Counted from the stretch's first letter, positions 43,481 through 57,485 are shown. The stretch: DNA of 64,000 nt from Aulostomus chinensis (GCA_037954235.1 JBBMOA010000009.1:29477126-29541125); one strand, 5' to 3'. Made by a program: numbers and translations. Notes: generated from the letters alone by a model not told the origin.

Positions 43481-46435
43481 CCATCACCACTTCCGTGCAC
43501 ACAAACGTTGTTGGTACATAAGGGCAGGTTGTCTCCCAGGTTGGTATCAGCTGTCATTCAGAGGTAAATCTCAGGTGTTTCCATACCTCTGCTGTCCTCC
43601 TGTATTCACCACACTGATGCAGCTACAATGGAGAGGGAGAATAGAGAAGATAGAACCAATGATATCCTGGCTCCCCTATTCAGCTTCTGTCCCCCTATCA
43701 CAGACTATTATGGGTAACCCCATGACCCAGCTGACATCACAAACCCAATCACTTCTGTTTCACACAACCAAGAAAAGACAGCCTCACCATCTATCCACAG
43801 GCTTTCTTAAACCCTCCCACCTACTGCGGCTGGGTGGTACAAGATGGTATAATTGATCTGTCAAAAGCTTCTTGCCAGAGGATTGCGTTTGGGAATCAGA
43901 CGATGTCTCTCTGCAGCAATACCCCCAATCAGGAATAAGGTAAGCTATTTTTCATAACAGCAGGGGTACTGCAGCTCTGATGACACCTGGAGCTGCTCAA
44001 AGTCCTCTTGGATCCATAAAAGTTATGTTTAACTCTCTCTGTACGACCACATACATGCTCATGTAGGATTTTCTCTTCTAACCCCAGTTGTGTTTCCTGT
44101 CTTACGGCTATACTGCTGCAGGGAGGAGGGAGGGTCTGGCAGCTTGTGGTCTGCCTGGCAACATCTGGAGAAACACTGAGATCCATCACATACATTTATA
44201 ATTTACATGTACACGTTCGTCATCATATTTTGATCTGCTCTGTCTCGTAACTTGTAAATACTGTAAAGCTCCTAAATGCAAATTGTTATTTCAAATATTG
44301 AACTATATAAATTAATTCTGTTTGACTGAGGTGCTACATCAGGTCCCTGACAGCTTAACTGAGCTGAACTCATTGCTTTCTTAGGAAGTATCTATTAATC
44401 CAAGTTAAATCATAACGTACCCATTCAGAAAGGCACTGGCATAACCCTATTTTTGCACTACAATGGACACACGAGCACTGCAACTTGATGCTCATAAATG
44501 TGTGATGTCTTGTTCCATCTACAGTGTTTTCCCCAGAAAAGTTGTTAGTCCCGGTGCCGAGTGTTATTTTAAGGCGGTCGTGGCTCAACTGAGGCCCAAT
44601 GGCAGCCGGCGTCTTTTTCTGACAGGGCCCAGCACGGGCCAGCAACCGCCTGATGGCCCTCCAGATGATAGAATTCACAGATGGCGTTTTGGATTTATTA
44701 AAGCAGGAGGAGGTGTGCTTTCATGGGGCCCTACATGAAGTCACAGCTACAAGTGGACTGGAGATTTGAAAATATGACGACATAATCATGTGTTGTTATA
44801 AACCCTTTGTTCAACATACTAAAACATCCACCATAACAGAGTCCTACAAAACTGTACAGTCTTGGTGTTGTTGTAACAACCAAAAAATAACTACAATGAC
44901 AATAAATGATATCAAGTACCATGAACGGCACTGACTCTTAAAACAAGCACGTGTCCTCTCCTTCATCAGCACTCCAGAGTCAGAAAAAACCTCCCCTGAC
45001 AGAAGAAAGCAAGCACATGAGTTTTTACCTCTGCTCAAAGCTCGCTACACCAGCACTGCAGAGGACGACGTGTGAGCTGACTGTCTGGTCCAGCTGCAGC
45101 TTGGCTATCGTGTTGATGCGGTGGATTCATCGTGGTCATTACTGGCACGCTCACAGTCAACTCCGATATTTTTCCGAGTGAAAAACTAACTAAGGTTTCT
45201 TGGTTTTTCCTGCTTGACGTATCCAGTTCCAGTGACGAGGTTGTCAGGTAATGTGAGCGTGAGATAGTTTGGAGCATGTGCAGCATAGCTTCCAGGTGTT
45301 GAATGAGAAAACTGATCCCAGACCTGCTGTGCTCACATAATGACCAAACAATGTCACTGTTGAGCTTTCCAACTACATATGCTCCGTGTCTCCAACTGCC
45401 CCACACTCACTCGAGCCTAACAACTTCATAAAAAATAAAAATTAACAATGCTTGACCCAACGGGGGGACAAGTGAGGCCTGGTGGCCCTGATCTATGAGA
45501 TCTTTACAAGTGGTTTTCAGCGTCTTCCCCTTGAAATGGAGGTCAAGCCAATAACCGCTCACTCTCCAACACAGCATAAAACATTGGCGCCAGTTTTACA
45601 AAGAGTGTTTTGTTATTTCGTTTGTTCTGTCTTATACTGAGGAAGAAACATTTATATTTTCAGATATTTTCCCCTTCCTGCGCTGAGCATCTGGAGGTTG
45701 ACTGGGTCAGGGAAATGTCCACATCAAGCAGATTGGCAGCAACTCTGCACACCTCTGGAATACTGACACACCAGGCTGTCAAGTTCTTGTAGATCGGCGG
45801 ATGGCTGAAATAATCAAAGCTGATATTTTGGGCTGCTAATTGATTCCTTATCAGGTTCTTTCTTATCTGATTGCAGTGGCATTTGAACTAGATTTTCGTC
45901 TCCTCCGATCCCCTATCTCAGTCCCTGCGCTTATCCCGCTTCTTTTATGCTTCCAGCTACTAACTCAGGGTACATTTACTATGCATCATAGTTAATATTC
46001 AAATCAATTCCTTTTCATGCAGGTTTTCAGCCTCAAAGGACCTCCTACTTGCCTGTTCAGCTTTTTGAACTGATAAAAACCTTCAGAAAAACATGAGAGT
46101 ATTTTTGAGGTAAAGGGGATTTCAGAATTAAGTTGTTGAAAAGAAATGTCAGAATGACATGAATGATATGCTCAAGTGAACATGCTGATGTTCCATTTCC
46201 TCTGTCCTGACTGTGCTCTATTGTGTAGAGACCAGGAAGTGTTATGTGTGTCCGGTTGCCACTGGTCACTCACCGGCACACCGCATCACCAGGAGTAGAG
46301 GCGGGTCTTTTTTGATTGATTGAACATCAACGTACACAGAGCAGATCGGGTCCAAAGAGAAATCTCCACAGGCATGTCGGTATATTCGGGTAAAATTTCA
46401 AAATAACACACCATTGCAGGCTTCCAGTCACATTC
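43479..46435. other. About 3 kb of non-coding DNA
   Basis: No gene or element recognised. A GC-rich stretch at 44550-44650 has open frames on both strands but no recognised domain. Confidence 0.5.
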
Positions 46436-46470
46436 TTCTTCTTCTTATTATTATTATTATTATTATTATG
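46436..46470. repeat. (CTT)n(ATT)n trinucleotide run
   Basis: CTT repeats pass into ATT repeats, about 33 bases. Confidence 0.93.
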
Positions 46471-46544
46471 GCAGTGGATTAACTGGGACACAGGTTCAAG
46501 AACTCCTCAGGATTCAGTCTCAGTTCTAAATTGTCTGCCAGTAG

Positions 46545-46870
46545 AACAACCTCTCTTCAATGTTATGCGGCTGACGCTCCTCTGTCTGGGGCCTTAATAC
46601 CACAACAACTTTCTTTTCAAGTCAAGACAGTCTGCTACGAAATGCACCTTCTGTTCTCTTTGGAGTTCAGTGTTAAGTCTGTCAAACTGACTCCACATAT
46701 CAGCAGCAACACTGTAAATAGACCGTCAAGATACAGCCAGAGCCTTGAGACCTGCTGACCTCTCCTGAGTCATCCCACGTACACGACTAAGGTTTATGTC
46801 TTTGTCTAATCTCCTTTTGGTTTTTCCTTTCTTCTGTAAAGCACTTCAAGTCACTGTACGGGTTAGTTGT
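46545..46870 (+). mobile_element. Decayed, rearranged LINE: RT YADD remnant and 3' tail
   Basis: The plus frame reads SLQCYAADAPL, resembling the F.CYADDTQLY RT motif C of L2/Maui-type fish LINEs with one catalytic Asp lost. About 270 bases on, TTCTGTAAAGCACTTCAAGTC resembles the TGTAAAGCACTTTGA tail of the same group. The gap is much shorter than in an intact element, so the middle is deleted. Confidence 0.45.
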
Positions 46871-49077
46871 CTGCACATCATGTGTTTGTCTTCTACTAAG
46901 GCAGCACTTTGGTCCAACTGTATGTAAAATTCTGATGAAGTCAAGTAAGACAGAGCTCAGACTTCATGCCTTAATCAAAGCTGGTTATGTTGGGGGGAAA
47001 GCAAATCTACTCTTCAGCAATGACACGATAGCTGCTAGCTGTTAGCAGCCGAACTATGGATCCACTGCTCAGGTGACAGATGTTTCTTTTCTATCAAAAG
47101 CACCACAATCTATCATCTCACATCAAAATGATTTAAGACAGGGCAGGTTCATGAAGAGCGAATGACATGTTGAGCATCTTGCTGGTCCTGCTCCAGCAGA
47201 TGCACAGACCACCCTCATGTTCTGGCTGCCACAGAAAGGAGGCTCAGATCCAACTAGACAAGAGGCTACGCACACAAACACCACCATGAACAAGACATCA
47301 AAACTCTCCCTTCAGAAGTGACACATCTGATTCCTAGGTGACAATGAAAATGATCTGAAAGTAAACTGTTGCATGTCGTTGGATGCCAAGGTGATAAAGC
47401 GCTTTAATATCCACAGCGTCTGGGCCACTCTGTTCAGCGGTGCCAGGAACAATTACCATCATCAATAAATGATGGATGGCTGAACAGAAGACAAGCTATT
47501 TCTCCAGTGAGAAGCCTGATCCCCTCTGTTGTAAAGGATGAATGGAAAGTGAGAGGTTGAGACATTGGAGAGGAATGAACCATTCATTTGGGCTCATGAG
47601 CAGAGAATAGTTTTGAATGTGATGGTATATTTGCCATGAACAGTAACAAGCGATGGCAGCATAGAAATGACCCAACACGTCACTCCGGATGGAGTGCATC
47701 ATGACCAGAGCGAGCCCAGAGGAAGCTACAAAGCAGACCGCATCCCTCTGTCTTCATGATCCAGCGTGGTGCCTGTTGCTCAGTCAGTGGTTTTTGCTTA
47801 AACTAAAAGTGAGGAGGACAGACAGGCAAGGCTTCTTTACCAAGTGATGACCAGTATTCCAGCGAGGTCAAGATGACATGAAGTAGATGACGTAAGCAGG
47901 TAAGTTACCCAATCAGCAGCCTGCTACGTGTTTATGTCACATTTTAGTCCCTGCTTGGCCTGCTTGGAACCCCAGCAGAGCAAGGACCATAATGGTAACA
48001 GTTAGTACCGTGTTGGGGCCGGGGAAATGGACCCCACCCAACCCGAGCCTAAGTGAGCCAGTGGAAACGCGCTCCAAGAGACAAGAGATGTGCCACCAGC
48101 AGGTAATGCAGTATGAAGAGTTTGTGGCCAGTTCACATATCTCGACGAGATCAGGATGAAGTAACCGTGCTACATGTTTCAATAACCGTGTATCAAGATT
48201 CATGGTAACACATCATTATGTTCTCAGCGGTCACCACACATTTCACAGTCATAGTGCATATGGTTTCAGCCTGCTGAGGCCAATCCCAATCCTGATGGAC
48301 TGTATCACGTTCATGCTGCACCTGTTCAAAGTAGGTCTTTCCGAGTCACTGGATTCATTTCTATTTCTCCCTGAGGCAAACGCTACCATGCAATAGCCAT
48401 TCCAGCTCTGCTTGGTCACAGGGGCATGATGATGTCGATGAGTTCAGCTCAGCAATTAGTGAGTTCAGCAGCAGAACCGGTGAAGGATGTGGGAAGGAAA
48501 CACAGAGGAACATCGCAGTTATCAACAGCTTGAAAATCTAAATTACATAAATAAATATCCATTTACTTTGTTTCAGCTGTGACTCATTTATTGAATTGCT
48601 TGCAAGGGACAAGAACAGCAATGACAGTCACAGCTGCTGACAGTCCAACTTATCACGTGGAGTACCTCAGAGTTTCTATGCATGAGTGACATGTAGAGCA
48701 TCACTGACAACCATATATAACCTATAACCTATATACCGAAGATAGAGACTTTGCTGCTGTAGCATAGGAAGCGCAGCACCATTCACATCATATGGCATGT
48801 GGGATGGACCTCACATCCCCAACATCAAGCTAATCTATGACAGAGCAGTGGCCAAGACCAACACAGAAATATTATTCATTTCAATCCCGAACAAGTCTCG
48901 ATACGTCTCATCCCACAGCACCTGCTGGTCCATGAGACGTGTCAAGCCTCTGCTCACGTCCAGCGTGCATCTCATCCCTACCAGGTAGGCAGTAGGCCAG
49001 CTGAACCAGCAGTTACACAAGTAGTCAAGCCTTCCAAAGAACTATGTGCAGTCAGCATCACTAACTTGTATTTGGTA
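46871..49077. other. About 2.2 kb of non-coding DNA
   Basis: No gene or element recognised. Confidence 0.5.
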
Positions 49078-49111
49078 AAAAAAAAAAAAAGAAGAAGAAG
49101 AAGAAAAAAAG
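49078..49111. repeat. Purine-only A/GAA run
   Basis: A homopolymer then (GAA)n then A7G, about 34 bases of purines only. Confidence 0.85.
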
Positions 49112-49636
49112 AGGCAAGTACAAATAATTTCATTTCAAATGAACCTGACTGAATTGACTTCCTCAGGCCAACAAGTGAACACATGCCTGCGATGAAACGA
49201 AAAGTGTGTCTAATAAACTCATTAATACAACAGAGATGATTCCTGCTCTCCATCAGCTTAGTGTCAGTACAGTGTCTCCGATGTACTGACTCAGAACAGC
49301 GTTTACACTCGGAGTCCACTGCACTCTGCACTGTTAATTTGTGTGCAAATTAGCTGCTAATTCTATTTGAAAGTCATAATTCTCCTGTAATTCTGAGCTG
49401 AGTGGCTGCAGAAAGATACTCCAGTGATAACAGGCATTGGAGGGCACATCCGCATCATCCAATAAAGCTCAAGTACAACGATAATGCCAACAACTTCCTC
49501 AAATATTACAAGGGGCAACTCTGGAATTCCAAAATATTGGCATGGACATGTCCCCGTCTTTTTAAAAAAGTGATGATGACGATGCAATTTTCCATAATTC
49601 CAATGGAGCGCATGAAACTGATTTACAGCAGAGAGT

Positions 49637-49712
49637 TCATGGCTACAATGGCAAGGCAATTTTATTTGTAGCCCGTTTTGACAAACAGTTTGTCTCAAAG
49701 GGCTTCACATGG
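49637..49712 (-). mobile_element. Relic of a LINE/SINE 3' tail
   Basis: On the minus strand this reads ATGTGAAGCCCTTTGAGACA, then AACGGGCTACAAATAAAATTGCC. It matches the common fish tail form TGTAAAGCACTTTGAGACA...GCGCTATATAAATAAAATTGA with about one change in five. No 5' part is recognised. Confidence 0.55.
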
Positions 49713-52700
49713 CATCATAACAACATCCTCTGCCCTCAGAGGCAATGCACCGTTCCAACACTTGTCCCTCGTTGGGCCCTCAAGTGTATTCATAAAGCAG
49801 AAACAAAATGACAACACAATAAACCACAATACACAAACACCATAAGCCAATAACGATTAGTAAATGCATAAATTAATAAAAGGTCTGGCTTGATTTTAGC
49901 CGGTACTTGGCTTTTGTTGTAAACGTTTTTTTTTGTTTTTTTGAACCTTGAATTTAGTTTGATATCATTGGTGATGAGTACCAGAGCTCACAGCCCTTAA
50001 CAGAGACAAGTAACTTTCCAGATTTAGTTCTACGATGTGGTATTTTACAGTTCCAATGTGAGAACAAATTTGAGCCAGGATACGAAGTAGCAACTCACAA
50101 AGTCCAGCAGCCTCCTGTCGTTTTATGGCCTCATTGTGCATTACAATGGCAGCCAGAATGGCGCTGGAAAATTAGACCTGACACACTTTAATATTTGATA
50201 AAGCTTACTCACTAGTTTGCTGGTCCACTCTGATGCTGTGGCTGGGAGCCAGTAGCTTGATGAGGAACTGTTGTTCTGCGTCACCCTTGCCACACTTTCA
50301 ATCAACCCTCTTTCACTGAGTGAGTACATTTTTCTTCTATTTCATTCATTTTCCATGAGGCTATATTCACTTTACAGCCTGCTTTGGGAATTGTGCTCTA
50401 TACTGTTGCCCAAGTTTTCATATTGAGACTCATGGGTTACGGCACACACGACGGTACTCCAAGTAGCCCACTATATTTCATGAACTAGTGTGGAACAGAT
50501 CCACTCTGCTCGTTTCCAGTGTGACATGGTCATTTTGTTGACGAACAATAGTTCCTGAACCCACATTCTTCCATTCTCAAAAACAATTGGCACTACTGAC
50601 ATATTACATCTATACATCATGCAATGTCTCTTTATATTCCAATATTTCTACAGATGAGCTCATAATCAATCAGGCTGCTACTGCGAAGGACCACAAGTCA
50701 TTGCCAGTGGATGAATGTGGTTTGTGGTAGAGTTAAAGACAGGAAGTTGAGACAAAATGAGCATATATCCAAACAAAAAGTCCAAAGATGTGACAGAGAT
50801 TATCATACTTGGCTTTTTAAAAAGTGGACAGCTGTTGGATGCGGCAACCACATGTGCTGTCCAAGCAATTAGTGCAAGCTGCCAGCATTGGCCTTTTGTC
50901 AATATGGTGTTTTCTCCAGCTGACACTGAGGAAATGCCAATTCTTACTTATTAAAGATGGATATCTTTAAAATGTAACAGTGAACATTGAATTCAGGGCC
51001 AGTGTTGCCATATGGGCAGGCTGCTTCAGCTGGACACACTCCAGAGTTCCTCATTTTTACATGAAGTGAAAGAGATGAACCAAAGAGCTTATTGAGGTTC
51101 TTGTGTGGTGATGTGATCTCTTGTGCAGGACATTATTTTTTGATAATTCATAAATAATGTCATGAAAGATCTCTCACTCTACGAGAAAACCCATCAATCA
51201 TGTGTCATAATCCTGCTGTTCACAGGTAATAACTCTTTCCAGCTCGAAAACACAGACACACACACATATATACGCACACACACAGACACACACACACACA
51301 CACACACACACCAACTGTGGATGCATGTATGTTTACGTTGGCATGGCCATGAATTCTGATTTCACTCAAAACCCTATTTTCTTTTTATCACGTCACAAGT
51401 GTCAACTGAAACAGTAACGTTACCGAGGGAGGTGGTGTGAGGTGGCTGACGATTTAACTCCCCACAGTCTAAACCAGAGTCCTGGGAGACTGTGTTGATG
51501 GACAAGCAGACCCTGATTTCTCCAAAGTGGTGTGTCAGAGTCAACTGGACTGTTTCAGTTTCCTTGAAGAACACCATGAAGTGTGGCTGCATCATGCACC
51601 AGCGGCAAAGATTTCATTAGCAGACTTTACATGGTTTTATAAATTGACTCTTAGTTCCTGTGGTGAGAGCCCATCAGCCAGATTGATATCTGTCACAGAG
51701 CTCCACTCTGTTCTCCCGTGAATGCTGGGACATGTCCCAACACCCAGTGAATATTCATGAACATGGTTCCGCCCTGAAAGGCCATTCAGGGCTCTGTTTT
51801 GCAGCCAAAGCTCTTGGCAGTGAATGACAGTCCATCTCTATCCCTGATGCTAGGGGATTATCAGAGGCAGAGTGATATACAGCAGGGGTGAGACATCTTT
51901 GTCAGCAGCAACAGGAAATTAATTGCCTTTGTGCAACGTCCAGTGCTTCCTAACTGGTGCTTAATTTTTTGTAATCCATTGCTAAATTCAGTCTTGGTCC
52001 TGTGTGAATTTAGTCAAATCTTGCTTCTGTCCATGCTCTGGACACTGTAGTCTGGTCTTTGGGTGCATTCACACTGAGATATGTTTTAATCACACCACAC
52101 CTGGAGCACTCGCCCTCTTGATGAAGGAGTGAGCACAGTCATCCTCATTAACACCTGAGCTGATGCCTTGCTCAAGAGAAGGTGAAGGTCTAAACATTCA
52201 CATTTGGTTTTGATTCAGTTCTTGATGCTACCGTTTGAAAACACTCAAAAAGAAAACATTAGAAAGTTTTGCATCTACAGCACAAAAAGTATCAGACAGA
52301 GAATTCCAGTCCAGCAGATGGGAGGCCCCAAACCAATCGACCAGATAATCTGCTGTTCATTTGGTAGCCAACAGACATGCTTGGACCCATTCATAGTCAC
52401 ACCTACAAGCTTTTATGAGGCTCAGTGTGTGTGTGTGTGTGTGTGTGTTTTACATGGAGATGACAGTAATATGACCTTGCACTCTTACATTGAATAGCAT
52501 GGCAGGATGATTAAGTAACAGTATACAACAGCAGTTTCCCATACCGGAGTTGTATTTTCCATTTTACTCTTCTAAAAAATAATTGGGATGAAATATTCAT
52601 GTATTTGCTGCAGACAGTCTGTTCTGTACAGGCTTTGGCCTAACACAATAAGTAAGAGTGAGCGAAGGGGGAGCAACTCCATTTCACCTCTCTTATACAC

Positions 52701-53599
52701 ACTTTAGTGAAATGAGGACACACATAACAAAAGAGGTCTGATGAAAAAAGTCGCCCTATTTCATTAGATTTGAGCTTTTATGTGCATGTGTAGATGGTAC
52801 ACATGTACACACACACAAGAAGCAGGTGACTGATTCTGGCCTGAGGTATATAGGTTTTAACAAGATAAGAAAAAAGTCGGTTTCATGTCACCTCCAATAT
52901 TTGTCCACGCTATGTTTGGCAGTGACACGGTCCGCGCGCCCATAGCTACGTTCAGCCTCGGTATCTGGATGTTTGACTGGTATTCATGGCACAAAGCTGA
53001 ACCTTTCGCCAAAAATTCCAAGACCTCTCCCTCTGACATAAATGAGTTTTGTTTTTGTTTGGTTTTTGGCTGGGCCAGCCTGCTGACTGACAGACTGGCT
53101 CCATGAGTGCAAGTCTTCAATGTTGACACACAAGTCAATGGGTGAAGATGTCACAGGACCATTCACACTCTGGAACTGAGGGTTGTGCTAGGAAGACTTC
53201 GGAATGAGTTTGGCAACATGAGTACAAGCTCAGAGGGCCTGTTGTTGGTGGGGATCCTGAGTGTTGACTGTTGGGTGAACAGAAGCTGGAAGCAGATATA
53301 GCATGCTAGCAATCTTTGCAGGCCGGGGGTGGGGCCAGCTTCATGTTGCAGGAGCCAAAAACAGTCAAGTTCAGTCTTGGGCAAATCATGTTGAAGTTTA
53401 CCCTTAGCTGGAATGTCTTTTTAGTAAAGACAGTCAAGTAAAAATTGTGCGATGTGACCAGAGGCATAAGTTTCAGCTAGCAGGGCCAGCTAAGTTAACT
53501 GTCAACCAGTTAACTAGCAAGCCTGAACACTCACAAGCAACCATGGCCAGCTGCTAAACATAAGGCCAGTAAACTGTGTCATGTAGATAGAGCAACCAC
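49713..53599. other. About 3.9 kb of non-coding DNA with CA/TG runs
   Basis: CA-rich tract at 51245-51312 (with ATATATACG interruption), TG run at 52425-52448. No gene recognised. Confidence 0.5.
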
Positions 53600-54556
53600 A
53601 GATGAGATGTTGTATCACAGAGCTTTGATCATGTCGGTGCTGCTGTCTGTCGTCAGTCAGGCCACACCTATGCAAGATCCCTCAAGCTCAGAGTGTCTTT
53701 TATCCCCTGGGCAATTATTTCGCCTTTGTGTCATCAAGAAAGTCAGCGGTTTGGAGGCGACACTTCGCAGAGACGAGTTGTCGCCAACAAAATGCCGATT
53801 TAACCTATTTAACCTATTTAAACTTAGTCAGGGCTGCATCACTCTGCTGGACCACAGATTGGTTGTTGCGGATGACAACAACAACCCTTCCAGCTCTGTA
53901 CCGATCCTCTGCGTGTACTGTTATACAGCTGAGGCAAGGCAACCAGGAAAATGTTTCCAGCCTGGAAGCACCTGGGGTCTAAAACTTTCAGCAGGTGAAT
54001 AAACCCCGGCTTTTCCACAATGTATATGGGCACCATATTTTTTGAAATACACATAGCGACTGCATCTGTTCCCACTTTCCACCGGGCCCCTTTCTTATCA
54101 CACAGGAAACCGTTTGGAAATGTTCCCAAGACGCTAGTTTGTTTTTTGGTGTTGGTGATTGGGCTGCTGCGGTCTTGTTCTTTTCAAAGGGAGGAACACC
54201 TCCCCCACTCGGCAGCCCGCCTCTGTTTGAGGTGCTGCAGTAACTTGGTAGCACTGCTGCCTTTGGTAGCAACAGCCTTTAAACACCCTTTGCAGCGAGT
54301 CACTGTTTGTTTTGTGTCTGACGGCATAAACCCAAAACAATTCCAAACAGCTGAAGATACTTTTCCTTTCCTGGGAATGAAATCTTCACCACTTGCCGCC
54401 ATGTTGTTTGTATATCCAGCACGCGGGGGGTGCAGACTCTCAACTATGGGAGCCCATCAGGGAGCATTGGTGGAGGATGTTGATTTTCATTAAAACAAAT
54501 TAATGTTAAGTACAAATTCGAATTAATCGATAAAATCAATTTATTGCCCAGCCCTA
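53600..54556 (-). mobile_element. Decayed ZBED/Ac-type hAT transposon, 3'-truncated
   Basis: On the minus strand the left end starts TAGGGCTGGGCAATAAATTG at about 54556, a common terminal sequence of fish hAT elements. It is followed by a BED zinc-finger transposase relic. Transposase homology fades out near 53600 and no opposite terminal repeat or 8-bp duplication was found, so the far end is truncated or too decayed. Confidence 0.72.
53620..54402 (-). pseudogene. hAT transposase (BED zinc finger, ZBED-like), broken
   Basis: The frame from 54402 starts MAASGEDFIPRKGKVSSAVW, then NCFGF, CKGC (first zinc ligand pair) and LLQHLKQRRAAEW. The BED finger expects a second His where QRR stands, so one zinc ligand is lost. 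After a frameshift the next block is KVGTDAVAMCISKNMVPIYI with VEKPGFIHLLKVLDPR, the conserved hAT region (D.V...I..D..P...VE..GF..L...L.PR). Another frame then gives LLSSATTNLWSSRVMQ, the hAT SATTD.W.S block, and later WRQLVSAKCRLQTADFLDD and LTDDRQQ. At least three frameshifts and several stops separate these. An intact protein would bind the ends and excise the element; this one cannot. Confidence 0.75.
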
Positions 54557-57294
54557 ATTACTACAAGTAAGGATCACTACATTTTGGAATTAAGAAATAT
54601 TCTTAAAGCCAAACGTTAAGTGCCATCTTAGCATCATTCAAGGCACTTATTAAGGCTCCACTGTTTTGTTTTTACTGGTGGAGACCACAACCAACAAATG
54701 CCTGACCTGCTGAGTTTCTTCTATGCTGTCTGTTATAGCCCTCATAAATGTGCCTGCATCATCATCTTCTGATGGAAGTACACACCAAGTAGCCGGTTTG
54801 ATTCACTTCAAAGCACATGATGGAAATGGCTGTACTTCACATTTCTAAAATCCACTTGATATTTTACGGAAACATGCCTATGGACTGACATTGGTCTGCT
54901 CAGATACAACATGGTATTAGTCAATGAACCATCCTGTTTGCATTTTACTGCTTTTACTTGTCTTAAAACATGAGCTACAGGTGGGTGTACTACTGTAGGG
55001 AAATAGAAGCAGAGAATACACAAGTGAGAGTGACACGTTATCATCATATGGTGACAAGACAAATGCTCACCTGACACCTTACCTGGTTGTGATCACCTGA
55101 AGGCTTCACTTCAGGCATTCAGCTTCAGGGTACACTTAGTGATGTTTATTTAATAACACACACGAGTGATTTAGGGCTCACTGAATTGGTTCATAAATCA
55201 TGTTTTGCAGCAGGGAAATTAATTCAGAGACCCAAGGACATCACTTGAAATGGTATGAGTAGATTATGAAATAGGGTCTAACAGTCTGCTTGTCCATGGC
55301 TCATGCGCCACACACAATCCTTCACACCTTGTCAGATTGCCAGATTACCATTTCATGCTGCTGAATATACCACTTTTCCTACAGCACTCCAAGGAATATC
55401 TGCCACATTATCACTAAGAACACATGCTGTAGTGATCGCGTGCAAAAGGTGTTCGAGAAGTTGGGCAGTCAAAAAGAGTTGAATGCGCAAAAATGGTCTT
55501 ATGTCATATTTGATAGAGTCACAGATGCTGAGGCCTCCAGAGCTTTCTCATCCACCTTCATTCATCAGTGCATGACTGAACCTTGAAGTGGTAGTAAGTG
55601 TGAGTAATGACCAGATCATATCAATGGGGCTACTGTCTAAGACTTGCCAACTGGAGATCCACAGCATTTTGATAACTGTGGCAGAATTCTGGCACATCAA
55701 GTGCTATGATTCCCTCCGTTCTGCTCTCTGTCGTTACCAAACTCACTCTCAGCAATTGTGATGTATTTCTGGAATGAGGATCACTTTCTCTCAGCACTCA
55801 AATCTGTATTCCTAACTTGTCTTTTCACTTTAATATTCACCAAACAGTTTGAATATACCATGAAGCTTGTGCTGCAGCTCGACTGCTCTAATTGCAGAGA
55901 TATAATGTTCCTCACAAGATTTATGAGCTATTAATCTATTCATGCAGAATGATTCATGAGCCTCAAGTTGGGAGACATATGATTAGAGTTATTCATTTGT
56001 CATAGCTACCAGAGACATAAGGCTGTGTGCTACGCATATTTCATATGTCACACTGCAGCGACATGGATCCAATGTCTTAATTTTTCCTCTCTCATATGTC
56101 AAGCGATGGAAACGAGGCATCTGTAATATATGTGCATCCTGCATGATTTGTTCCTTTACATTTGAAGAAACCAGTTCAGTTTGACTTCATCTGAACATTA
56201 TCGCCCCTGCACTCATTTAAATAACATAAATCCACTCTGTTAAATCTAGAAGTTATAATTGACACCGTCTATGTGGAGTTCAGGCACATACCTTAACCTC
56301 TGCAAAACTCACATGACATAATCAGAACCTCCTCATCCGTGTGCTCCGATCCCTTTACTGATCAACTATGGTGTGCGACCTCAGCAGTGAAAGGTTGTCA
56401 GTCTTCCATGATGACGAGTCTAAATGTCTGAGGTGAACAACATCTGCTCACCCCCTTCTATATCATCCACTTCCTTCCACTCGACTGTTTCCATCTCCAT
56501 ATTACAGTATATATAGCATGTACAATCAGGCACAGAATATAACGTGTGCACATTTACTCAGATACAATTTAAAGGAACTCTCACATTATCTCACCACAAT
56601 TCAAAGTGTAATTTCTACTCCATTCCACCAGACAGCTTTAGAACTTTTTACACAGCAGAGAATTCACAAAGCTTCTGAAATACAACACACTGGATGTGAC
56701 CGTTGCTTCCAAGCATTTTCACTTCTCACATCTAAAAAAAAGCTTCATTTATTCCAGCTTACATTTCAGGTGTTTATGAGTTAAAGAGCTTCACAGGAGG
56801 GATTTTATCCTCTAAACTTCTCACCTATTTAATTTTGAACTGCAGCAGCTGTAACCATCACACACACACACACACACTGATGCACAAGGGCACAAATGCA
56901 CTTCAGTTCAACAATGAGCATAAAGGGAAAGTTATGACTGGAGTGTGGCACAGATAATCAGACAGAAAAGTCCAGGCACTCGGATGGTTAGAAAAATAAA
57001 AAAGCCTTCAATTCATGGGGTTGCAAAACATGAAGAGTACACCAATGTGTAATGGCTTGCGCTTCATTCAGGGTGTCACTATTTGCATCGTAAAAGTCAC
57101 GCATCAAGTGCCACTCCAAAGTGATCCACATAATAAAAAAAAAAGGATATTTTGATGTGAGACGGGTAAAAATTAAGTAATAAAACAACTATAAACGGAG
57201 AAGAAATTACATTAAAACTACTGGTTAAAAGATAAAAGCACACAAGATTAAAGCCAGGTTGAAAGCCTATTTTCTTTCAAAGTTATTGTCAGTG
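54557..57294. other. About 2.7 kb of non-coding DNA
   Basis: A short CA run at 56860-56877. AT-rich, homeodomain-site-like sequence around 55900-56020. If the candidate exon at 57295-57485 is a terminal exon, its 3' UTR would occupy the right end; a minus-strand AATAAA lies near 56746. Confidence 0.45.
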
Positions 57295-57485
57295 TCAGCC
57301 TCCCTCAGCTCCTCTGCCGGGCTGCACTGCTGCAGCTGTCGTGGCTGAAAGCAGCTTCGTCATACGTCTGAACAACGAAGCAACAACTTCTCCAGGACCG
57401 GAGGGATCCAGCAGGTACACCATGTCACACAGGAACTCAGGGAGTACTTTCACATTGCAGTACTTGGATCTGAAGACTTTGACCA
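57295..57485 (-). CDS. Candidate terminal coding exon, unrecognised protein
   Basis: On the minus strand a good acceptor (CTGACTCTTTTACGTCAG) ends at 57486. The open frame begins two bases into the exon and reads VKVFRSKYCNVKVLPEFLCD, then MVYLLDPSGPGEVVASLFRR and MTKLLSATTAAAVQPGRGAE, ending at TGA (57295). The alternation of hydrophobic and charged residues and the G+C-rich third codon positions look like real coding sequence, unlike surrounding AT-rich DNA. I do not recognise the family, and no upstream exon was identified to the right. It could also be a fragment of an unfamiliar transposon protein. Confidence 0.42.

Noticed and set aside
44463..44738. GC-rich open frames on both strands as a host exon
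   Set aside because: No recognised domain, no convincing donor/acceptor pair, and frames open on both strands suggest only a local lack of stops.
52857..53138. Plus and minus frames around 52.9-53.1 kb as a gene
   Set aside because: Open on both strands without recognisable motifs. It might be an unrecognised repeat, but I cannot support it.
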